From the NCBI GenBank assembly GCA_043777375.1, contig JAYWHX010000036.1, positions 1-64,000 of the forward strand: 64,000 bases of DNA, read 5' to 3'. Source of the DNA: TH-plancto1 sp043777375. GTDB taxonomy: Bacteria > Planctomycetota > Planctomycetia > Planctomycetales > Planctomycetaceae. The number at the start of each line of letters is the position of its first letter. The stretch's first letter is position 1. Below the pieces are notes generated by a model. It was not told the origin of the DNA. It did no database searches and saw only the letters and a list, made by a program, of their open reading frames with translations. The position numbers were made by a program, and so were the translations under genes. Shown piece by piece: positions 44,154 to 52,536 of the stretch.

Positions 44154-45098
44154 ATGAATCGTCGCAGCTTTCTCGCTCTGGCTGGCGTCAGTCTCCTTTC
44201 GACTCAACTCGCCGCAGCTGACCCCGTTTCACATCGTTTTCTGGCTGCGGACAAAGGGCATGTCTGCCTGATCAGTGCCGACGGAAAGGTCGAGTGGGAG
44301 ACGGCGATTCAGGGCGACGCCCACGATCTGAGCCTGCTCCCGAATGGGAACATCCTGTTTCCTCTGACGAGTACTGAAGTCGTCGAGATGACGCCCACCA
44401 AGGAAGTCGTCTGGAAGTACCAGTCCAAGCCGAAAGTGGGTAACAAGGACCATGTCGAAGTCCACGCCTTTCAGCGGCTGGAGAACGGCCACACGATGAT
44501 CGCCGAGAGCGGCAACGGTCGCATTATCGAGGTCGACGCAGCTGGGAAGATTCAAAAGGAAATCCCGCTGACGCTCGAACACCCCAATGCCCACCGCGAC
44601 ACACGCATGGTTCGTAAAATCGCCAGCGGCAACTATCTGGTGTGTCACGAGGGCGATGGAGCTGTCCGCGAATATGACGCCACGGGCAAGGTCGTGTGGA
44701 GCTACAAGCTCGACCTCGGTGGTCGCCCCCGCAGTGATGGCCACGGACCCGAAGGACACGGCATGGAGGTCTTCGGGGCCATCCGCCTCGCCAGCGGAAA
44801 CACTCTCATTGCAGCTGGAAATGGCAACCGCGTGATCGAAGTGAATCCCGATGGGAAGATCGTCTGGTCGGTGGAGCAGAAGGAATTGCCCGGCATCACG
44901 CTCGCCTGGGTCACCACGCTGCACGCCCTGCCGAACGGGAACATCATCATCGGTAACTGCCACGCCGGTCCCGAAAATCCCCAGCTGATCGAAGTCACCC
45001 GCGAAAAGCAGGTCGTGTGGCAAATGAAGAACTTCGAAACCTTCGGCAACGGGCTGGCCGCCTCGCACATCGTTGATGTACCGGGGGTCGTGAGGTAG
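44154..45098 (+). CDS. Exported beta-propeller (PQQ-like) protein
   Basis: A 314-residue protein starting MNRRSFLALAGVSLLSTQLAAA, a twin-arginine-type signal. The mature part has regular blade-like repeats of the type GKVEWETAIQG, KEVVWKYQSKP, GKVVWSYKLDL, GKIVWSVEQKE and KQVVWQMKNFE, with intervening LPNGNIL, LENGHTMIAESGNGRIIEVDAAG and LASGNTLIAAGNGNRVIEVNPDG units. This predicts a periplasmic propeller. No cofactor or catalytic residues are evident. A hairpin follows immediately. Confidence 0.85.
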   Translation: MNRRSFLALAGVSLLSTQLAAADPVSHRFLAADKGHVCLISADGKVEWETAIQGDAHDLSLLPNGNILFPLTSTEVVEMTPTKEVVWKYQSKPKVGNKDHVEVHAFQRLENGHTMIAESGNGRIIEVDAAGKIQKEIPLTLEHPNAHRDTRMVRKIASGNYLVCHEGDGAVREYDATGKVVWSYKLDLGGRPRSDGHGPEGHGMEVFGAIRLASGNTLIAAGNGNRVIEVNPDGKIVWSVEQKELPGITLAWVTTLHALPNGNIIIGNCHAGPENPQLIEVTREKQVVWQMKNFETFGNGLAASHIVDVPGVVR

Positions 45099-45120
45099 CG
45101 TGGGATTTAGCCCACGTTTT
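45099..45120 (+). terminator. Hairpin with T-run after the beta-propeller gene
   Basis: CGTGGG (45099-45104) and CCCACG (45111-45116) form a 6-bp stem with a 6-nt loop, followed by TTTT, right at the stop codon. This fits a short rho-independent terminator, though similar GTGGG...CCCAC words may be dispersed repeats. Confidence 0.5.
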
Positions 45121-45172
45121 CAAGAGTATGAAGCGATCGCGTGGACTCAGGCAAGCGGGTAGAAATCATGTA

Positions 45173-45267
45173 CCCCGCCACTGGGGCTCGTCCCCGTGGT
45201 TCCTGCGTTTGTGCGCTACCAGTGGCGCACAAACGCGGGAACCACCCCGACAAGCGGGATGGCGGGG
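45173..45267. repeat. 21-bp near-perfect palindrome nested in an outer inverted repeat
   Basis: GTGGTTCCTGCGTTTGTGCG... (45196-45216) pairs with 45225-45245; the only mismatch would be a G-U pair in RNA. Outside it CCCCGCCA (45173-45180) pairs with TGGCGGGG (45260-45267). It lies between the convergent beta-propeller and hrpA genes. Confidence 0.8.
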
Positions 45268-45300
45268 AGACTCTTTTCGCCCGAATGTTTGATGTCCACG

Positions 45301-48300
45301 CTACCGTTTCCCGGCTTCCCAGGCATCCAGCAGCTTTTGTTCCGACACCGCCACGCCGAGGCCGAGTGACTGGGCGAAGGCAGCGACGCGGGACTCTTCG
45401 ATCAGCCAGCGGTACTGCGGGGTGAAGGGGTCGAAATCGGGGCGCACGGAGTGACGCTGGACGTGCTGTCGCCAGCGTTCCATGTGCGCTGCGATGGTCC
45501 CATACGCCGCGCGGTCTTTGGTGTACCCACCGCTGGTGATCTTGGCCCAACGCATCTGGATCGCCTTCAGATAACGCGGGTATTGAGCCAGCCACGGCCA
45601 GGGAACGTGGGACAGAAAGCCGGGGGCGAAGAGTGATTCGAGCTGTGAGCGGGTGTCGTCGATCGCGTATTGCATGGTCGATCCGCTTTGCTGGCCGATC
45701 AGCTTGCGTGTCTGGTGGTAGGCGACCATCAACGGTTCCAGCAGCTTCGACAGATCCTGAACTGCGACAGACATCTGACTGCGAGCACGCTTCAGGGTCT
45801 CTTTCCACTGGACGGCGTTACGCGGCGGCGGACCGTCGAACGCCAGCGATCGCTCGGCCAGACGCCATTGCACGTGCGAGCGGAATTCCTTGTGATCCGG
45901 CAGAGTCGTGGCGAACACGCAGATCTGCTGAAACCGGGGCAGCCATTCGACCTGCTCTTTGACGCGTTTCGCTTCAGCGATGAGCAACAGCCGCACGAGG
46001 GACCGGCGCGTCTCGCGCTCGGCGTGACTGGCGTCCATCGACAACAGCAACGAAACGGAGTCGCCTCGGTCGGCCAGCATCGGGTACGCCCGCACATCGA
46101 TCCCGCCTCGGTTGATCGTAATCTCGGCGGGCAAGTCGAAATCGGTCCAGTCGGTGATCCCCGTTCGGTTCCAATTCTGCTCGACCATCGTCACTGCGGC
46201 TGAGGCGACCTGCGACCGCACACCGCGTTGCAGTTCGACGAGATCGCGACTCTCGCGAATCACGGCCCCGTCGTCGTCGACCATGCGGATGTTGATTCGC
46301 AGGTGATCGGGCAGACGAGCCTCTTCAAACGCAGTCACCGGAACATGCTCGCCCGACACGCGGCGCAGGGCGACCGCCAGCTGTTCGTTCAGACTGCCCT
46401 CGCCGTATTTCAGCTGGCTGATGATCTGCGGCAGCACATCGTTGACCGGCACGAACAGTCTTCGCAGCTCCTTCGGAAGTGACTTGATGAGGGCTGTGAC
46501 CTTCTCGTCCAGCAGTCCCGGCACCAGCCAGTTGAGCCGCTCCGCCGACAGCTGCCCGATCCCTGCGCGGGGGACAGTGATCGTGAGTCCGTCCGACTCG
46601 TTCCCCGGTTCGAGTGCATACTCGACAGGCAGGTTCAGCCGACCGACCGACAACTGATCTGGGAAGGCATGTTCAGGAAGAGCGACATCGGGATTGGCCA
46701 GTAGCACTTCGCGAGTCAGGCACAGAGCCTGCGGTTGAGTCTTCTCGACCGACTTGACCCACTTCCGCAGCGCGTGGACGTCGGCCACATCGGCGGGCAC
46801 CTGCGAATCGAAAAAGTCGAACTGGGCCTCTTCACTCGCGAACAGTTGCGACTGCCGCAGCTTTGCCTGCCAGTCGGCCAGCTCTTCTTTGATGGCGATA
46901 TTGTGACGATGGAACAGTTCCGGCCCCTGGTAATCGCCTTGCATCAGCACATGTTCAATCAGCAACTTGCGACACAGCTCTGGTTCGACCAGGGAGTACC
47001 GCACACGGCGACCAGTCACGATCGGCAGACCAAATAGCAGCACGCGCTCGTTGGCCATCACCGCTCCCGAGCGGCTCTCCCAGGCGGCATCGCTATAGGT
47101 CTTCTTGACGAGGTGAATCGCCAGCCGCTCGATCCACATCGGGTCGACGGGGGCGATCACGCGGGCATAACGCTTGCTCGTTTCGACCAGTTCGGCTGCC
47201 ACGATCCAGCGCGGCTTGGTCTTATACGCGACAGACCCCGGCCAAAGATTCAGCAGTTGATTGCCAGCCCCCGTGTAGTCGTTCTTTTCCCCCTTCAGGG
47301 CGATGTTGGAGAGCAATCCGGTTAGCACCGCCCGGTGAATCGCCTCGGGCTGGTTCTTGCGAGGCCGCGACTTCAGGCCCTGCTCCTCCGCGATCTGGCG
47401 CAGGTTGCGGGCCAGGTCCGACCACTCGCGCAGTCGCAGCGACGACAGGAAGTTTTGGTGACACGCCCGTTGGAACTGACCGCGCGATAGCTTCTCCTCC
47501 TGCTCGCGAGCGAAGTCCCACAGCTTCAGATACGACATGAAGTCCGACCGCTCATCCGCGAATTTCTGATGCGCGGTGTCAGCTGCAAATTGCTTGTCGG
47601 CGGGTCGCTCGCGCGGGTCGCGGATCTCGAGCGCCGCAGCGATGATGAGGACTTCTTCGAGGCACTGCTCTTCGTCTGCGGCCAGAATCATGCGGGCGAT
47701 ACCCGGGTCGACGGGCCACTGGCTGAGGGTCTTACCGATTGGCGTCAGCTTGTCGTTCTCGTCAATCGCACCGAGTTCAAACAGCGTGCGTTCACCCGAG
47801 CGGATCGCAGCAGGCGATGGGGGATCGAGTAGTGGGAAGTCGGCGAGATGGCCGAGATTGAGGGCCTTCGTCTGGAGGATCACCGACGCGAGGTTGGTCC
47901 GCAGGATCTCCGGCGGCGTGTACGCCTCGCGGTCGTCGAAGTCCTTCTGCTCATAGAGGCGGATGCAGATGCCGGGCGCGATGCGTCCGCAGCGGCCCTT
48001 GCGTTGATCGGCACTGGCCCGCGAGACCGGCTCGATGGGAAGTCGTTGGACTTTCGACTGCGGCGCATACCGGCTGATGCGGGCGGTGCCGGTGTCGATC
48101 ACGTAGTGGATGCCGGGCACAGTCAGGCTCGACTCGGCGACGTTGGTGGCCAACACCACCTTGCGACTGCGCGACGACGAGAAGATGCGGTTCTGCTCGG
48201 CCTCGGACAGACGCCCATACAACGGCAGCAGTTCGAGAGTCTCCCCTCCCCGGCCCCGCCCACTGAGCGATTTTGTCATCTCGCGAATTTCCATCTCGGT

Positions 48301-49269
48301 CGGTAGGAACACCAGAATGTCCCCTGACCCCTCGCGGCACAGCTCGTCGACCGCATCGCCGACCGCTTGCGACCAGTCGATGTCCTCGTTGTCATGGTCG
48401 ACCTCGGGTGGTCGGTAACGAACCTCGACCGGGTAAGTGCGTCCCGAGACGTTGATGACGGGGGCGAGCTTTGTGAGCGGCACGGCGCTAGCCGCCGGTT
48501 CTTCTCCAGGCTGTGAGTTCACAGAATCGGGGGCGAGCGTCGTGCCACTTACGGAGCTAAAGAACTCCGCGAACCGCGCCGAGTCGATCGTTGCCGATGT
48601 GATGATCACTCGCAGGTCGGGTCGTCGGGGCAGGATCTTCTTGATGTACCCCATCAGGAAGTCGATGTTCAGCGACCGCTCGTGGGCCTCGTCGATGATG
48701 ATCGTGTCGTACCGGTCGAGGTAGCGATCGTTCTGAGACTCGGCCAGCAGGATGCCGTCGGTCATCAGCTTGATGAGTGAACGGGGGCTGGAGACATCGT
48801 TGAAGCGGATCTTGTACCCGACCTGCCCGCCGAGCTTGACGCCCAGCTCTTCGGCCAGCCTGGCACCGACCGAGCGCGCGGCAATCCGTCGCGGCTGGGT
48901 ATGCCCGATCAGCCCGCTCATCCCTCGTCCTGCTTCCAGGCAGATCTTCGGCAGCTGAGTCGACTTCCCCGACCCAGTTTCGCCGCACACGACGATGACC
49001 TGGTTGTCGCGAATTGCGGCGAGGATTTCTTCACGCTTCTCCGTGATGGGCAGTTCAGGGTCGTACTCGATCTTCGGCAGATCGGCCACCCGCTGCTCGC
49101 GAATCCGCGCCGACTTTTCGACATCCTGCAACAGCTTTTGCAGCTGAGGTTCGAAGGGTTTTTCCTGGGTTTTGAGTTGCTGGAGCGATTTCCACGCGCG
49201 CGTCAGCCGAAACTGATCCCAGCGCATCGTCCGGGCAATTTGTTCATCAAGATCGTTCGGCCAGTCCAA
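45301..49269 (-). CDS. hrpA: ATP-dependent RNA helicase HrpA
   Basis: A 1322-residue DEAH-box helicase. Motif I is GETGSGKST, motif II DEAH (IIIDEAHERS), motif III SAT (ITSATID) and motif VI is in QRKGRCGR. The helicase-associated, OB-fold and DUF3418 C-terminal parts give the full length usual for HrpA (about 1300). It unwinds RNA; in other bacteria it is linked to mRNA processing and ribosome rescue. The start is a TTG at 49269; an ATG 14 codons later (49227) is an alternative. No strong ribosome-binding site is seen. Confidence 0.93.
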   Translation of the reverse strand: MDWPNDLDEQIARTMRWDQFRLTRAWKSLQQLKTQEKPFEPQLQKLLQDVEKSARIREQRVADLPKIEYDPELPITEKREEILAAIRDNQVIVVCGETGSGKSTQLPKICLEAGRGMSGLIGHTQPRRIAARSVGARLAEELGVKLGGQVGYKIRFNDVSSPRSLIKLMTDGILLAESQNDRYLDRYDTIIIDEAHERSLNIDFLMGYIKKILPRRPDLRVIITSATIDSARFAEFFSSVSGTTLAPDSVNSQPGEEPAASAVPLTKLAPVINVSGRTYPVEVRYRPPEVDHDNEDIDWSQAVGDAVDELCREGSGDILVFLPTEMEIREMTKSLSGRGRGGETLELLPLYGRLSEAEQNRIFSSSRSRKVVLATNVAESSLTVPGIHYVIDTGTARISRYAPQSKVQRLPIEPVSRASADQRKGRCGRIAPGICIRLYEQKDFDDREAYTPPEILRTNLASVILQTKALNLGHLADFPLLDPPSPAAIRSGERTLFELGAIDENDKLTPIGKTLSQWPVDPGIARMILAADEEQCLEEVLIIAAALEIRDPRERPADKQFAADTAHQKFADERSDFMSYLKLWDFAREQEEKLSRGQFQRACHQNFLSSLRLREWSDLARNLRQIAEEQGLKSRPRKNQPEAIHRAVLTGLLSNIALKGEKNDYTGAGNQLLNLWPGSVAYKTKPRWIVAAELVETSKRYARVIAPVDPMWIERLAIHLVKKTYSDAAWESRSGAVMANERVLLFGLPIVTGRRVRYSLVEPELCRKLLIEHVLMQGDYQGPELFHRHNIAIKEELADWQAKLRQSQLFASEEAQFDFFDSQVPADVADVHALRKWVKSVEKTQPQALCLTREVLLANPDVALPEHAFPDQLSVGRLNLPVEYALEPGNESDGLTITVPRAGIGQLSAERLNWLVPGLLDEKVTALIKSLPKELRRLFVPVNDVLPQIISQLKYGEGSLNEQLAVALRRVSGEHVPVTAFEEARLPDHLRINIRMVDDDGAVIRESRDLVELQRGVRSQVASAAVTMVEQNWNRTGITDWTDFDLPAEITINRGGIDVRAYPMLADRGDSVSLLLSMDASHAERETRRSLVRLLLIAEAKRVKEQVEWLPRFQQICVFATTLPDHKEFRSHVQWRLAERSLAFDGPPPRNAVQWKETLKRARSQMSVAVQDLSKLLEPLMVAYHQTRKLIGQQSGSTMQYAIDDTRSQLESLFAPGFLSHVPWPWLAQYPRYLKAIQMRWAKITSGGYTKDRAAYGTIAAHMERWRQHVQRHSVRPDFDPFTPQYRWLIEESRVAAFAQSLGLGVAVSEQKLLDAWEAGKR

Positions 49270-49424
49270 GGGGGACTTTCAGGGGAAGAGGTTCGGTGGT
49301 GCGGGGCAGGCATCAGAGCCCCTTCCTGCGATTAGGTCGGGCGAGCGTATGATAGCAGAGCGAGCCGAATGCTTCCCAGCACCCGCTGGGCAGCGAGTCT
49401 TTCATCGCGCCACCAAGCCGGAAC

Positions 49425-50357
49425 TTGGGATTGAGACACAAATTGGGCGTCAAGCTCCGCGAGCTGATGTCGATTGTCAGCTATTCGACATTCCGGCGGT
49501 GGGTTCGAGAGGCGGAGGTCGCACATTTGACGCAAGAGGATGCATGCCAGCCAGACACCCGTCCCATCGGTCGACCGCGCACAGCCAGCGACATCCGCGA
49601 TCTGGTCATCAAGCTGGCCCGCGAGAACATCTGGGGCTACACCCGCGTCCTCGGTGAGCTGCGAAAACTCGGCATTGAATCGATCTCCCGTTCCACTGTA
49701 AAGGCGATCCTCAAAGAACACCACATCGCCCCCGCTCCCGATCGCCCTCACGGTTCGTGGTTCGAGTTCATCCGCATCCACGCCGCCACACTGGTCCAGT
49801 GCGACTTCCTCTCGAAGCCGGTCTGGACACCGAAAGGGCTGATCACCCTCTACGTACTGGCTTTCATCCACATCGGCAGCCGCCGACTCTGGCTCTCCCC
49901 GTCGACTCGCCAGCCCGACGCAGCTTGGGTCACGCAACAAGCTGAGCGGTTCCAGCAGCATGCGAAAGTGGCCGATATCCCGCTGACGATCCTGCTGCGA
50001 GACAACGATGTGAAGTACCCACCCGCCTTCGATGAGGTCTTCCGCCAAGTGGGAGTTCAGATCCCGAAGATGCCCCCGCGTGCCCCGAACCTGCGGGCAC
50101 ACGTCGAACGGGTGATCCAGACCATCAAGCATGAAGTTTTGAACGCCTTCATCGTCACTGGCGAGCAGCACTTCAACCACATCCTGAAATCTGCACAAGA
50201 CTGGTATAACTCGGAAAGATCGCACTCATCGAGAGATCACCTTCCACCCGGCTGGGACAAACCGCCGAAAGTCGATAACACCGTCATCCCGAGCGAGATC
50301 ATCTGCACCACTCGCCTCGGCGGGCTTTTGAATTCGTACTCTCGCCGGGCAGCGTGA
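49425..50357 (+). CDS. 5'-truncated DDE integrase/transposase
   Basis: A 310-residue open frame from a TTG. The start is arbitrary because the frame is open to 49356 without an ATG. It contains an integrase core with D127 (VQCDFLSK), D193 (LLRDNDVKY) and E228 (RAHVERVIQ), spaced DD35E. A preceding helix-turn-helix-like part (ISRSTVKAILKEHHIAP) is present, and an HTH region starts abruptly at RHKLGVKLRELMSIVSYSTFRRW. Relatives usually have about 60-80 more N-terminal residues, so the gene is probably truncated. No terminal inverted repeats were found. It marks the left edge of the accessory patch. Confidence 0.8.
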   Translation: MGLRHKLGVKLRELMSIVSYSTFRRWVREAEVAHLTQEDACQPDTRPIGRPRTASDIRDLVIKLARENIWGYTRVLGELRKLGIESISRSTVKAILKEHHIAPAPDRPHGSWFEFIRIHAATLVQCDFLSKPVWTPKGLITLYVLAFIHIGSRRLWLSPSTRQPDAAWVTQQAERFQQHAKVADIPLTILLRDNDVKYPPAFDEVFRQVGVQIPKMPPRAPNLRAHVERVIQTIKHEVLNAFIVTGEQHFNHILKSAQDWYNSERSHSSRDHLPPGWDKPPKVDNTVIPSEIICTTRLGGLLNSYSRRAA

Positions 50358-50624
50358 AGCGGCTCTATCGCTCGCCCAGCCCAGACTTGAAACTTGAAAT
50401 GCCTTCAACGCGATGGCTCCGCAACCGGTCCGTTCTCCGACCGAGCATCACGGGGAAACCCGGGTTGCGCCGTCGAAAATGATCGGTTGACAGCAGACAA
50501 ATTCCTCGTAGCGTATGGAGCGACCAGTCGTCTTACCTGTTGCTGGATCTTTGGTGCGAGTATACCTCGCACCAGTGCTACTGCCGGTCCAGCTTTGCGA
50601 AACTGACCGGCCACCCGTCAGCCC
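50358..50624. other. Degenerate stretch after the integrase
   Basis: Short frames on both strands, none with recognisable motifs. The stretch may hold the decayed end of the mobile element or of the neighbouring toxin locus. Confidence 0.35.
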
Positions 50625-51368
50625 TCATTCGGCGGTGGAGACTTCGTCGCCAGTGCCACCCCGCCGACATTCCGTGTTTAGCAATTTAACACCGCGAGCC
50701 TCTGCACGAACAAGATCACGCAGAGTCTTCGTTGCCAAATGAACAGTTGCACCACGATGAAAGCTCCGCACAGACACTTGGTGAAGAGAGGAAAGTGAAT
50801 TGACAACAGGGGGAAGTCGAATACCTGAGAAATAGTTATATTCATACCACCCCCTGATGGAGTCCTTCAGCGAGAAGTCCGCATCCCGATACTCCTTCAT
50901 CCAAGATGTCGTATACTTTCCAGGCTCATCGTACTCGCAATGATCACATAAATGTGATACGAAAGGCATTCCAGCGGCGTAGAGTGTTGGCGCGCAAATA
51001 GCCATCATGCGAAATCCGATGCAATATAGCGGAGAAACGGCGGAAACACATGACTCATGCATCTTCTGCGCGTCGCACGACTCAATGTCAACTGCGAGGC
51101 AAAAGTGAGAAGTCGAAACATCAACCATGACCTTCGACTCAGTGAGCAATGACTTTGACGTGCTCGGTAATAGAAATGCTTCGATTGGCGAATCCACAAC
51201 TACAACATCGCCGAACGACTTAGCAGCCACTCTCTTACCCTTCACATGCAGCCTGTTGAACTTGAGTTGGAAGCCAGACAACACTGAAGCAAGTGCTCGG
51301 AATGTTTCACCTGTAGTCGCATTCTTGTCTGATGCGCCGTAGCCCGCGATGACAAACATATTACTCAT
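50625..51368 (-). CDS. Candidate immunity-type protein of unknown family
   Basis: A 247-residue protein from the ATG at 51368, which has AGGGA six bases upstream. It is cysteine- and histidine-containing (SHLCDHCEYDEPGKYTTSW) with no signal peptide. I do not recognise the family. The reason to suspect an immunity role is position: it starts 9 bp after the stop of a short frame that looks like the end of a secreted-toxin protein, repeating the layout of the next pair upstream. Base composition is more AT-rich than the flanking genes. Confidence 0.55.
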   Translation of the reverse strand: MSNMFVIAGYGASDKNATTGETFRALASVLSGFQLKFNRLHVKGKRVAAKSFGDVVVVDSPIEAFLLPSTSKSLLTESKVMVDVSTSHFCLAVDIESCDAQKMHESCVSAVSPLYCIGFRMMAICAPTLYAAGMPFVSHLCDHCEYDEPGKYTTSWMKEYRDADFSLKDSIRGWYEYNYFSGIRLPPVVNSLSSLHQVSVRSFHRGATVHLATKTLRDLVRAEARGVKLLNTECRRGGTGDEVSTAE

Positions 51369-51377
51369 GATCATTCC

Positions 51378-51695
51378 CTAATTTGCAAAAGGATCCGTGT
51401 TAGCACCCGGCTCAACCACTCTGATTTCGCCGCCAACCCCCTCAGGCATGGAGTCCATTCCCATCTGAAGTTTTGCCTCCAACTCAGCTCTTGTCTGGGA
51501 GTTTGATCGGACCTCCACAACGTCAACTCCACTCTGGTGCTTCAAGCCAGCAACATCGCAGGGTGGCACCGGTTGGCTCGCTTTGGAGCCTACCGGTGTG
51601 GCGAAGCCAGAAGAGGTTTTGTTGTCGAGAGTCGCATCATATCGCACCTCCTGTGCCAAGGCACACAGGTAGCCCAAAGCGGCAACCTGTGCCAC
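51378..51695 (-). pseudogene. 3' fragment of a possible toxin gene fused to a repeat
   Basis: An open frame of 105 residues. The first ~25 residues (from GTG, VAQVAALGYLCALAQEV) are encoded by a palindromic repeat (51660-51693) and do not look like real protein. The C-terminal ~55 residues (VDVVEVRSNSQTRAELEAKLQMG onward, ending GANTDPFAN) look genuinely coding. It probably is the remnant tip of a larger exported protein, followed after 9 bp by its candidate partner gene. The function is a guess. Confidence 0.4.
51660..51693. repeat. Palindromic repeat at the toxin-fragment junction
   Basis: GGCACACAGGT (51660-51670) pairs with ACCTGTGCC (51685-51693), with a 2-nt bulge and a 14-nt centre (AGCCCAAAGCGGCA). 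It marks the 5' boundary of the fragment on the minus strand. Confidence 0.6.
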
Positions 51696-51710
51696 CCCGC
51701 GCGCTCGCGC

Positions 51711-51992
51711 TCAGTCCGGCATTGCCTTGGTAATCTCTCCTATTATATTCGGGACTTGTTGGTTCCAATTGTGCCCTAAGCTCTCCCAGAGCGTCACGAT
51801 CCCCAGCAACTCGGGTGGTGAATAAGCCAAAAAGCAGATCCCGAGCTTGTTGGCATGCCAGAAAGTACGCTCAGCACTTTCCGTTACGGATAATTCATAT
51901 CCCTTGCCCCTAATAACAAGCAGACACGGATTGTACGTATTGCCAGCTGCCACAAGTCTCATCGTCTCAGGAATCGCATTCTCATTTTGCAC
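51711..51992 (-). CDS. Small candidate immunity protein, coupled to the upstream toxin-like frame
   Basis: About 93 residues from a GTG at 51992, with AAGGAG nine bases upstream inside the end of the preceding frame. The two frames overlap by 11 bp, so translation is probably coupled. The sequence (VQNENAIPETMRLVAAGNTYNPCLLVIRG, then ERTFWHANKLGICFLAYSPPELLGIVTLW) has no recognised domain. Small size, no signal peptide and tight coupling behind a toxin-tip-like frame are typical of immunity genes, but this is inference. Confidence 0.5.
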   Translation of the reverse strand: MQNENAIPETMRLVAAGNTYNPCLLVIRGKGYELSVTESAERTFWHANKLGICFLAYSPPELLGIVTLWESLGHNWNQQVPNIIGEITKAMPD

Positions 51993-52329
51993 GCTGAAGT
52001 ACTCCTTCCGGGATTTGCCCTTCAATCAGAATCTCACCGTTTCGCTTCATTGCGTCTCGAACTGCTCCGGCCTCTTTGCTTGTTTTCCTTGGGCCAGCCT
52101 TCAGTGCATCGTATACAGAATCAGAAGTGTGAATTCTGATGACACCCCTTGCCTCAAGCTCCCGCAAACCTTCCATTTCCGCTTTGCTAACATGGCGCAT
52201 GTCTAGCGAATCCGGAAAGCTCTTGGCGGGGTGGCCCAGACGCTGCTTTGAGCGTCTGGGTGACGCAGGAACAGGAGGTGCGAACGAGTTGCATGGCATG
52301 AGTCCACCCACGGGAGTCGGAACGGGCAC
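51982..52329 (-). pseudogene. 5'-truncated C-terminal tip of a putative polymorphic toxin
   Basis: A 115-residue frame from a GTG; it is open for 12 more codons to a stop at 52366-52368. The reading before and after the GTG, GGLDPVGIVVPVPTPVGG, is a proline-rich linker of the type found before C-terminal toxin modules. A perfect palindrome is then read in frame (SPRRSKQRLGHPAK). The final ~70 residues (MRHVSKAEMEGLRELEARGV onward to VLQRAK) would be the toxin module; I cannot name its activity. The main body of the protein is missing. Confidence 0.45.
52235..52260. repeat. Perfect 10-bp palindrome inside the toxin-like frame
   Basis: CCCAGACGCT (52235-52244) and AGCGTCTGGG (52251-52260) enclose GCTTTG. 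The element is translated in frame between the linker and the putative toxin module. Confidence 0.7.
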
Positions 52330-52536
52330 GACTATACCAACTGGATCAAGCCCACCGCGATCCCGTCATGCCTCTTGTTGCTTTGCAACCCAGACATCCA
52401 AAGCGATAACGGTGGACCGATGCCTCTGATGTCATTCACCTCGTCTTCGAGTGACGGACCCTTGGGGATGAGAACAAAACCTGTTAGTTTGACAGAGAGT
52501 CACTCCCTGTGAATCCACGATTTCGCTCATCACGCC

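Noticed and set aside
49332..50225. 297-residue minus-strand frame opposite the integrase
   Set aside because: The plus strand has a correctly spaced DD35E triad; the minus frame has no motif.
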